A stretch of 34,691 nt of DNA, from NCBI GenBank assembly GCA_027030435.1, contig JALVEX010000153.1:1-34691 (forward strand). The letters are read 5' to 3'. The notes below the pieces were generated by a model. The model was not told where the DNA came from and made no database searches. It worked only from the letters and a program-made list of their open reading frames with translations. This stretch comes from Paracoccaceae bacterium (GTDB taxonomy: Bacteria > Pseudomonadota > Alphaproteobacteria > Rhodobacterales > Rhodobacteraceae). Below, one piece after another: positions 26,038 to 33,338 of this stretch. The position numbers were made by a program, and so were the translations under genes. Numbering within the stretch: position 1 is the stretch's first letter; each line of letters opens with the position of its first letter.

Positions 26038-26799
26038 GTGACGGGGAAAAGCCATAACCACAGCAGGCGTGCAGCGCAACTGCTGAGCCTTGTCGGCATC
26101 GTCCTGCTTGCCGCATGCGCCGCCAGGAATCCGCCGCCCGATCAGATCTATGATCCGTATGAGGGAAAGAACCGCGAAGTTCATGAGCTGAACAAGAAGA
26201 TCGATCGCCTCTTCCTGCGCCCCATTGCGCGAGGCTATGGCAGCGTGGTCCCCGAACCCGTGCAGAACGGCATCCGTAACTTCTCCGAGAACCTCGCCCT
26301 GCCCGGGGTCGTGGTCAACGATCTGTTGCAGCTCAATATCGATGATGCACTGCACAATGCCACGCGCTTTCTCTTCAACAGCACGCTCGGCCTTGGCGGC
26401 ATTCTCGATCCTTCCGACGGCATGGGCCTTTACGAGCGTCCCACGGATTTCGGCGAAACCCTCTACACCTGGGGCTTTGGCGAAGGGCCCTATGTGGAGC
26501 TTCCCCTGCTCGGCCCCTCCACCCAGCGAGATGCGATCGGAAAGTTCGTGGATCTCTTCACCAATCCTGTGATGTATCGCCTGCCCGACAAGGAAAAATA
26601 CCTCGCCCGCCTTGCCGCGATCGGCAGCAAGCTCACGGAGCGCAATCTCTATTCGAACACGCTCGATTCGATACTCTATGAAAGCGCCGACAGCTACGCC
26701 CAGGCACGCCTTCTCTTCCTGCAGAACAGGCGTTTCGAGCTCAGCGGCGGCGCCAGTGATGAAAGCACGGAGATCTTCGATGAAATCTATGGCCAATGA
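26038..26799 (+). CDS. mlaA: MlaA (VacJ) outer-membrane lipoprotein
   Basis: About 253 residues; removes mislocalised phospholipids from the outer leaflet of the outer membrane and hands them to MlaC. A lipoprotein signal ends in the lipobox LAAC (Cys27 with this start). Family stretches DPYEGKNREVHELNKKID, NFSENLALPGVVVNDLLQ, RFLFNSTLGLGGILDPS and DFGETLYTWG are clear. The start is uncertain: there is no ATG near, and I take the GTG at 26038; TTG at 26026 is possible, while longer versions would bury the signal peptide. The 3' end overlaps mlaC by 20 nt. Confidence 0.9.
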   Translation: MTGKSHNHSRRAAQLLSLVGIVLLAACAARNPPPDQIYDPYEGKNREVHELNKKIDRLFLRPIARGYGSVVPEPVQNGIRNFSENLALPGVVVNDLLQLNIDDALHNATRFLFNSTLGLGGILDPSDGMGLYERPTDFGETLYTWGFGEGPYVELPLLGPSTQRDAIGKFVDLFTNPVMYRLPDKEKYLARLAAIGSKLTERNLYSNTLDSILYESADSYAQARLLFLQNRRFELSGGASDESTEIFDEIYGQ

Positions 26800-27415
26800 A
26801 TTGCTGACACGCCGCACAGCCCTGAAAGGCATGGGTGCCGGCACGCTCTCCCTTTGCGGGGCGCTGGCAATACCGGGCCCGGCCTTCGCCGCCGGATTGA
26901 CGACAGAGGAAGCCCGCAAGCTGGTAGATCGGCTCGTTGGCGAGATCAATCAGGTAATCAACTCCGGCAAATCCGAAGAATGGATGCTGCGGGAATTCGA
27001 GAAGATCTTCGCAAAATATGCCGATGTGCCGGCCATTGCCCGCTATGCACTCGGAGTTGACGCAAGGCGTGCCTCGAAACGGCAGATGCGCGAATTCACA
27101 AAGGCCTTCCAGCGCTACATTTCACGCAAATACGGGCACCGCTTCAGGGAATTCATCGGCGGCAGGATCGAGGTGAAAAATGCCCGCAAGCTGAAGAAAT
27201 TCTACGAGATCAAGACGATCACCAAGCTGCGCGGGCAGGAGCCTTTCGAGGTCGTGTTCCATGTATCGGATCGCTCCGGCAAGCCGCTGTTCTTCAACAT
27301 CTTCATCGAAGGCATCAACATGCTCCTGAGCGAGCGCGAGGAGATCCAGGCCATGCTTGATCGCCGCAAAGGGAATATCGATGCCCTTATCCGGGATCTC
27401 AGAAAGGCCGCCTGA
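26780..27415 (+). CDS. mlaC: MlaC, periplasmic phospholipid-binding protein
   Basis: 211-residue shuttle of the Mla pathway carrying phospholipids between MlaA and the inner-membrane MlaFEDB complex. The N-terminus has a twin-arginine-like motif, TRRTALKG (10-17), a hydrophobic stretch and a probable cleavage after AFA (35-37). The mature part shows EFEKIFAKYADVPAIARYAL and RYISRKYGHRFREF, typical of the Ttg2D/MlaC fold. The ATG at 26780 has GGAG 7 nt before it and overlaps the mlaA end by 20 nt; ATG at 26789 is an alternative. The MlaF/E/D genes are not in the window. Confidence 0.9.
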   Translation: MKSMANELLTRRTALKGMGAGTLSLCGALAIPGPAFAAGLTTEEARKLVDRLVGEINQVINSGKSEEWMLREFEKIFAKYADVPAIARYALGVDARRASKRQMREFTKAFQRYISRKYGHRFREFIGGRIEVKNARKLKKFYEIKTITKLRGQEPFEVVFHVSDRSGKPLFFNIFIEGINMLLSEREEIQAMLDRRKGNIDALIRDLRKAA

Positions 27416-27458
27416 TGGCATCGGCCGACGGAGCGGGGCTTGATGAAAGCCGGAAAAA

Positions 27459-27487
27459 TTGACCTCCCGCCCGGAACTGTCTAGAAT
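27459..27487 (+). promoter_or_regulatory. Promoter of regA
   Basis: TTGACC (27459-27464), exactly 17 nt, then TAGAAT (27482-27487): a near-consensus sigma-70-type promoter. The predicted start near 27494 lies about 22 nt before the regA ATG at 27516. It makes regA independent of mlaA-mlaC and argues against a longer TTG start whose first codon would be this -35 box. Confidence 0.68.
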
Positions 27488-27515
27488 TATTCGAGAACAG
27501 GATCCGGGGGCGCAG

Positions 27516-28070
27516 ATGGCCGAAGAGACGAAACCCGAAATCGGCGATGACAAATCCCTGCTGCTTGTCGATGATGACGAGCCTTTCCTGCGCCGCCTCG
27601 CCCGCGCCATGGAAAAGCGAGGCTTCGAGCCACAAACCGCCGGCTCGGTGGCCGCCGGCAAGGCCATGGCCACGGCCCGCCCGCCGGCATATGCTGTCAT
27701 CGATCTGAGGCTCGAGGATGGGAATGGCCTCGACGTGGTGGAACTCATCCGCGAAAAACGGCCGGATTCCCGCATTGTCGTCCTGACGGGCTATGGCGCG
27801 ATTGCCACGGCGGTTGCCGCGGTGAAGATCGGCGCAACCGATTACCTCTCAAAGCCTGCGGACGCCAATGACATCACCGCCGCCCTGCTGGCAAAGCCCG
27901 ATGAGCTGCCTCCGCCGCCGGAAAACCCGATGAGCGCCGATCGCGTGCGCTGGGAGCACATCCAGCGGGTTTATGAACTCTGCGACAGGAACGTGAGCGA
28001 AACCGCGCGCCGGCTCAACATGCACCGCCGCACGCTCCAGCGCATTCTGGCAAAGCGCAGCCCGCGGTGA
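27516..28070 (+). CDS. regA: Response regulator RegA/PrrA/ActR (redox control)
   Basis: 184-residue two-component response regulator, the same length as RegA of Rhodobacter. In those bacteria it controls photosynthesis, CO2 and N2 fixation and respiratory genes when redox conditions change. The receiver domain has acidic residues at 19-21, phospho-acceptor Asp63 (VIDLRLEDGNG), Thr91 and Lys113 (LSKPAD). The proline hinge ELPPPPENP (130-138) and the Fis-like helix-turn-helix NVSETARRLNMHRRTLQRI complete the family pattern. No regB sensor kinase, senC or hvrA is next to it here. Its stop overlaps a small lipoprotein gene (GTGA). It has its own strong promoter-like sequence. Confidence 0.96.
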   Translation: MAEETKPEIGDDKSLLLVDDDEPFLRRLARAMEKRGFEPQTAGSVAAGKAMATARPPAYAVIDLRLEDGNGLDVVELIREKRPDSRIVVLTGYGAIATAVAAVKIGATDYLSKPADANDITAALLAKPDELPPPPENPMSADRVRWEHIQRVYELCDRNVSETARRLNMHRRTLQRILAKRSPR

Positions 28071-28423
28071 GATTTGCGGCCGGGGCTCTGCTGCTCGCGC
28101 TCTGCGCCTGCGGGGCCGCGCCGCAGTCAGCACCATCTCGATCAGCTCCGAGGATTTACCTTCTGCCCGATGCGGGAGGGCTTGCCGTTCTGCCGATAGA
28201 CATGCGCATCGATTTCGGCCGCTCTCCCGAGGGCGTGATCCGCGCGCTTGATCGCGAGATCGGCCCCCACCGCGAACTGTCCCTTTCCGGCTGCCCGCAA
28301 GGCGTGCGGGAACGGCTGCAATGGGGTGATCTCGTGCTGATATTCAGCGATGAACAATTCATCGGCTGGCGAAGGGGGAAGGCTGCCGGGGGGATCGTCT
28401 GCGCCGCCGGGGATGCAGGATGA
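28067..28423 (+). CDS. Small putative lipoprotein, coupled to regA
   Basis: 118-residue protein I do not recognise. It starts at a GTG overlapping the regA stop by 4 nt. The N-terminus (RFAAGALLLALCAC) is a short signal peptide; Cys15 in LCAC is the likely lipidation site, with Cys13 less likely. The rest is a compact domain with IYLLPDAGGLAVLPIDMRIDFGR near the start and two more cysteines (in LSGCPQG and GGIVCAAG) that might form a disulfide. Coding status is supported by the signal peptide, the coupling and a hairpin just after the stop. No function is proposed. Confidence 0.68.
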   Translation: MRFAAGALLLALCACGAAPQSAPSRSAPRIYLLPDAGGLAVLPIDMRIDFGRSPEGVIRALDREIGPHRELSLSGCPQGVRERLQWGDLVLIFSDEQFIGWRRGKAAGGIVCAAGDAG

Positions 28424-28424
28424 C

Positions 28425-28478
28425 GAGGGGGCCAGCCCCCTCGGACCCCCGGAGTATTTCCCCCAAGATGAAGATCAG
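28425..28478. repeat. Hairpin plus conserved-tail intergenic element
   Basis: GAGGGGG (28425-28431), loop CCAG, CCCCCTC (28436-28442) form a 7-bp GC-rich stem. A tail with CCCCCGGAGTATTT (28446-28459), CCCCC and AAGATGAAG follows, up to the stop codon of the HD hydrolase gene. From memory, hairpins with a CCCCGGAGTATTT...AAGATGAAG tail recur after many genes in Rhodobacterales, so this is probably a repeated extragenic element that may also terminate transcription. Only one copy is in this window. Confidence 0.5.
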
Positions 28479-29071
28479 CCGATTTCCCTGAGCAGGGCCT
28501 CGTGCCGGGCGGTGAAATCGGCACGCACTTCACGCGGCGGGCGCAGGCGGATACCGAGATTTTCGACAATTTCCGACGGTGGCCTGCCGAAGAGCTTGTC
28601 AGCTTCTGAGCGTTTGAATCCTGCAATCTGGACAGCTTCGAGCCAAGCACTTATCCGGTCCGCCTTCTTTATCCGCCGCTTGACGGCGGCAGGCAGCTTT
28701 GCGGGCAGGCCGAAACGGATATGGATCGCGGCGGAAAGGCGCTCGTCCAGCGCGCCGTAGCCAGGGCCGACGGCCGCCTTCACGGGCGAGATCATGTCGC
28801 CTATCACATATTCCGGCGCATCGTGAAGGAGCGCCGCGAGGCGCCATCTGGGCTCGGCCCGTGGATTGAGGCGTGAATGGATTTCCTCCACCAGCAGGGA
28901 GTGTTCGGCGACCGAGAAGGGATGCTCGCCGATTGTCTGGCCATTCCAGCGGGCCACGAAGGCGAGGCCATGGGCGATGTCCTCGATCTCGATATCCATC
29001 GGGGTGGGATCGAGAAGATCGAGGCGGCGGCCCGAAAGCATGCGTTGCCAAGCGCGGGGCTGTTTCATCAT
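28475..29071 (-). CDS. HD-domain phosphohydrolase
   Basis: 198-residue HD-superfamily protein resembling YfbR-type 5'-nucleotidases. Metal-binding residues: His57 (VAEHSLLV), His83-Asp84 (LLHDAPEYVIGD), and a later Asp in IKKADRISAWLEAVQ. The N-terminus has WQRMLSGRRLDLLDPTP. The start is MMKQPRAW; the second ATG (29068) has slightly better spacing to the GAGG upstream, so the first residue is uncertain. No membrane or signal sequence. The substrate is not known; deoxynucleoside monophosphates are a guess from YfbR. Divergent from ahcY, 112 nt apart, a pairing I recall from other members of this order. Confidence 0.88.
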   Translation of the reverse strand: MMKQPRAWQRMLSGRRLDLLDPTPMDIEIEDIAHGLAFVARWNGQTIGEHPFSVAEHSLLVEEIHSRLNPRAEPRWRLAALLHDAPEYVIGDMISPVKAAVGPGYGALDERLSAAIHIRFGLPAKLPAAVKRRIKKADRISAWLEAVQIAGFKRSEADKLFGRPPSEIVENLGIRLRPPREVRADFTARHEALLREIG

Positions 29072-29123
29072 TTCCTCATCTTCACGGCATATCGCGGTAT
29101 TTGGCGCGTGCTCATTCCTGCCA

Positions 29124-29152
29124 TTGTGGCGCGCGGTGGGCAATGCTATCTG
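29124..29152 (+). promoter_or_regulatory. Possible promoter of ahcY
   Basis: TTGTGG (29124-29129), 17 nt, TATCTG (29147-29152); predicted start about 25 nt before the ahcY ATG. The -10 match is poor. A short inverted repeat ATTG/CAAT lies around the spacer. The leader would be too short for a SAH riboswitch. Confidence 0.33.
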
Positions 29153-29183
29153 GGCGCAAATCAACATCTGAGGAGAACGGCAG

Positions 29184-30578
<1,395 letters not shown>

Positions 30579-30593
30579 GGCGGGAGCAGGGGG

Positions 30594-30622
30594 GCGGCCG
30601 GGAAATGCCCGGCCGCGCTTTT
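30594..30622 (+). terminator. Rho-independent terminator of ahcY
   Basis: GCGGCCGGG (30594-30602), loop AAATG, CCCGGCCGC (30608-30616): a perfect 9-bp stem followed by GCTTTT. It begins 16 nt after the ahcY stop. Confidence 0.87.
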
Positions 30623-30692
30623 CACCCGAATGGCAAAAGGCCAATAACCGGAACATTTCTGCAACAAGCGGAAACCGGCCAAAGCAGCCGAA

Positions 30693-30831
30693 TTGAAAGG
30701 CGGTATGAAGCTGATTAGTACCTCTGGAGATCAAGAGGCGGTTTTTCCCTCTGGATTTCCATGCCCGCCTGGCATTCAATCAGGGCGAGAGCAGGTTGCC
30801 CGAGCAGCAAAGCACAGAACAAGGAACAGAA
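30693..30831 (+). promoter_or_regulatory. Promoter-like sequence and structured leader of the sugar transferase gene
   Basis: TTGAAA (30693) and, 17 nt on, TAGTAC (30716) could be a promoter. Just downstream, CCTCT (30721-30725) can pair with AGAGG (30734-30738), followed by CGG and five T. The same AGAGG can instead pair with a second CCTCT (30748-30752); the octamer CCTCTGGA occurs at both sites. A further small stem ATGCC/GGCAT lies near 30761-30775. This looks like mutually exclusive pairing of the attenuator kind, but stems are only 5 bp. Confidence 0.35.
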
Positions 30832-31494
30832 GTGACCGTAAAACGTCTGTTTGATATCAGTCTGGCCCTGGTTCTGATGGTGCCGATCCTGCCAATTCTT
30901 GGTGGTGTGTGGGTGATCATGCGGCTGCAGGAAGGAAGCGCGCCCTTCCTCTACATTTCCCCGAGGATGAAAACGCTCGATCAATCCTTCAATCTCTACA
31001 AGATTCGCACGATGCGCAGCACCGATCCCGCAACCAACGCAGGCGTTGCCGGCGGCGACAAGGCTCACAGGATCACCCCGCTAGGAAAATTTCTGAGGCG
31101 CACGCGCATAGACGAGTTTCCGCAGATTTTCAATGTTCTGAAGGGCGATATGAGCTTCGTGGGCCCCCGCCCACCCGATCCGAACTATGTTCGCGCCTAT
31201 CCGGGCCTCTACGGCCAGATCCTGAAGGATACCCCCGGCATCACCGGCCTTGCGACGATCATCTTTCACAAGCACGAAGAGCGCATCCTCTCGCGCTGCC
31301 GGACGCAGGAAGAAACGGACGCCGTTTATCGCCGACGCTGCATACCGCGAAAGGCGCGCCTTGATCTGATATATCAGAGAAACAAGAGCTTCCGCCTTGA
31401 TCTGTATATCATATACCTTACGGCTGCATCCCTTCTGCCGCTGCCGAAGCGCAAGGCAGCAAAATGGAAGACCGTCCAGATACCTGCCGAATAA
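30832..31494 (+). CDS. Sugar-phosphate transferase (monotopic phosphoglycosyl transferase)
   Basis: 220-residue enzyme of the bacterial sugar transferase family that moves a sugar-1-phosphate from a nucleotide sugar to undecaprenyl phosphate, the first step of a polysaccharide repeat. It is a small form: one hydrophobic re-entrant helix with prolines (about 9-29, LALVLMVPILPILGGVWVIM), then FNLYKIRTMR, ITPLGKFLRRTRIDEFPQIF with the catalytic Asp94-Glu95 pair, GDMSFVGPRPPDP and PGITGLATI. I chose GTG at 30832, which has AAGGA before it, over a TTG 12 codons up. C-terminal residues are basic. Specific sugar cannot be read from the sequence. Confidence 0.92.
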   Translation: MTVKRLFDISLALVLMVPILPILGGVWVIMRLQEGSAPFLYISPRMKTLDQSFNLYKIRTMRSTDPATNAGVAGGDKAHRITPLGKFLRRTRIDEFPQIFNVLKGDMSFVGPRPPDPNYVRAYPGLYGQILKDTPGITGLATIIFHKHEERILSRCRTQEETDAVYRRRCIPRKARLDLIYQRNKSFRLDLYIIYLTAASLLPLPKRKAAKWKTVQIPAE

Positions 31495-31708
31495 CGTTCT
31501 GAGGACGTTGCAGGAAATCCACGTCGGGTTAGCCACCCTTCTCAAGGAAGGTAAAATGCTTGCATCCCCATCCCTTTTCGCACCAAATTCGCGAGGATGG
31601 AGGGGCTGACAAAGCTGAGTATGCCATGACTTTTCCCATGATGACCACAGGCCGCAAGCATGCCTCTCCCACGCAAATCGGATTTCCCGTATTCGCCGGC
31701 GCTGTGAA

Positions 31709-32653
31709 ATGAAGCTTGTAATAACCGGCGGGCTCGGCTTCATCGGGATCAATCTCGCCCAGCACATCCGCCGGCATCACGACGGCATCCATCTGACAGC
31801 CATCGACTGGCTGGAAAATCCCGCGCGTGAAGACTGCGAGCTATTTGATCACGTGCATCACGGCGATTTCTCCGCGCCCGATGCACTGCCCCTTCTGGAG
31901 GGTGCGGACGCGATCGTGCATCTCGCGGCCTGCTCGAGCGTGCAGGAATCGCTTCGCGATCCGGCCTTCTGCTTTCGCAACAATGTAGCCGCCTCGTTCC
32001 GCCTGATCGACCACATGCGCCGCCATGCGCGCGGGGCGAAGCTTGTCTTTGCCTCCACCGGCGGCGCCATCATCGGCAACAGCGATGCTCCCATACGGGA
32101 AACTGATCCCCCCCGCCCGATTTCGCCTTATGGCGCCTCCAAGCTCGCGGTGGAAGGCATGATCTCGGCCAACGCCGCGGCCTATGGGCTGAATGGCGTG
32201 AACCTGCGTTTGGCCAATGTCTACGGCCCCCACAGCAGACGGCAAAGCGGCGTCGTGGCGGAATTCTGCCGCGCCGCCCTTGGCAATGGCGTGCTGCGCA
32301 TCAATGGCGATGGGCGCCAGACACGTGATTTCATCCATGCCGATGATGTTTCCCGCGCCGTCATGGAAGTGATCGCCACCGATCTGCGCGGCACCTTCAA
32401 TATCGGTACCGGCAAGGCAATCTCCATCCTCGAGCTTGTGGAAATCATCGAGCGGAATGCGCCGGAGCATGTTGCACTCAAGCGCGTTCACAGGCCTGCG
32501 TCTGATGGGGAAGTTATGCACAGCTGCTCCGATATCAGCCTGATCCGCGAGGCAATCGGCTACCACCCCCGCATAGGGCTTGAAGAGGGCATCAGGGATA
32601 CGATGGCCTGGTTTCGCGAGAATGAAAGAGTTATCGCCGCAGTTGCTGAGTGA
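31709..32653 (+). CDS. NAD-dependent sugar epimerase/dehydratase (extended SDR)
   Basis: 314-residue nucleotide-sugar enzyme of the GalE/WbpP-like extended SDR group. It begins with the NAD-binding ITGGLGFIGINLA, has HLAACSSVQES, the catalytic Tyr-x3-Lys in SPYGASKLAVEG, LRLANVYGPHSR and DGRQTRDFIHADDVSRA. Overall it resembles UDP-glucose 4-epimerases, but dehydratases share these motifs, so the substrate is open. It lies 214 nt after the sugar transferase with no gene and no clear terminator between, so it may be in the same pathway. Its 3' end overlaps the yjbF gene on the other strand by 23 nt. Confidence 0.9.
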   Translation: MKLVITGGLGFIGINLAQHIRRHHDGIHLTAIDWLENPAREDCELFDHVHHGDFSAPDALPLLEGADAIVHLAACSSVQESLRDPAFCFRNNVAASFRLIDHMRRHARGAKLVFASTGGAIIGNSDAPIRETDPPRPISPYGASKLAVEGMISANAAAYGLNGVNLRLANVYGPHSRRQSGVVAEFCRAALGNGVLRINGDGRQTRDFIHADDVSRAVMEVIATDLRGTFNIGTGKAISILELVEIIERNAPEHVALKRVHRPASDGEVMHSCSDISLIREAIGYHPRIGLEEGIRDTMAWFRENERVIAAVAE

Positions 32654-33338
32654 CCAGATAGCCAACGCCCGGGCTCACCCACTGACGCGATTGCCAGATA
32701 TGGCCATCGCCCGCCACCCAATATGTATTGCCAATGCTCTTCCCAGCGCCCGAGTTGCAGGCCTCATCCATGCGCCGAGATGAAACCCTGAGATTGCCGA
32801 TGGCAAGCTTTTGTGCCGGACCGGGCGTTACGCTGCATTGGAAATTGATGGCGTATATCTTGCCCTCGCCATCGAGAAAATGCATCTCGCGCCGGGCCTT
32901 GCCGCCGCGCCTTGCGCGCACCAGAGCGGAAACGCCATCCACCTGCGCATACATAAGATCATCACCAAGGCCGCGGGTTTCGACAAGAATGCCGCGTTTG
33001 AAGGTGAGGGTCTGCTTGCTGGCGGTTGTCCAGGTTTCGTAAGCGCCGTTCACCATGCTGCGGCCCATGATCGCGATCGCATTGCGGCTCTCGACAACGG
33101 CCAGCATCACCGGCCCCCTGACGGCACGAAGCGCGATCGGGATGAGCGCGGCGGGATTGGCAGCATTGGCCGGCGTCACCTTCCCGGCCCTCTGTCCGCC
33201 TCCCGCCCTGCTCTTCAGGGCACCGCCCACGAGGCGCGCACCAAGGCCGGCGTCGGGATCATTGCCACAGCCCGCAAGACTGCCCGCCATAACCACGGCC
33301 AGGGCAAGAGCTATCAGCTTGTGCCTGCGGATGTTCAT
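32631..33338 (-). CDS. YjbF/GfcB-family polysaccharide lipoprotein
   Basis: 235-residue outer-membrane lipoprotein of the YjbF/GfcB family, found in loci for exopolysaccharide or group 4 capsule. A signal peptide ends in the lipobox LAGC (Cys24). The mature part has ESRNAIAIMGRSMVNGAYETW, TLTFKRGILVETRGLGDDLM, a typical family block, and ends QWVSPGVGYLVTQQLRR. Its ATG overlaps the stop of the YjbH gene (ATGA), so it is the downstream partner in a coupled pair. Biochemical role is not established. The gene end overlaps the epimerase gene on the other strand. Confidence 0.88.
   Translation of the reverse strand: MNIRRHKLIALALAVVMAGSLAGCGNDPDAGLGARLVGGALKSRAGGGQRAGKVTPANAANPAALIPIALRAVRGPVMLAVVESRNAIAIMGRSMVNGAYETWTTASKQTLTFKRGILVETRGLGDDLMYAQVDGVSALVRARRGGKARREMHFLDGEGKIYAINFQCSVTPGPAQKLAIGNLRVSSRRMDEACNSGAGKSIGNTYWVAGDGHIWQSRQWVSPGVGYLVTQQLRR

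Noticed and set aside
27459..27515. TTG start giving a longer RegA
   Set aside because: The TTG is the -35 box of a near-consensus promoter, and the shorter version has the exact length and Asp63 numbering of known RegA.
29072..29183. SAH riboswitch before ahcY
   Set aside because: Such elements occur before ahcY in other bacteria, but the predicted leader is only about 25 nt and the 112-nt gap shows no pseudoknot-type pairing.
31495..31708. A small gene between the sugar transferase and the epimerase
   Set aside because: Only short frames without ribosome binding sites or motifs; the 214 nt show no clear terminator either.
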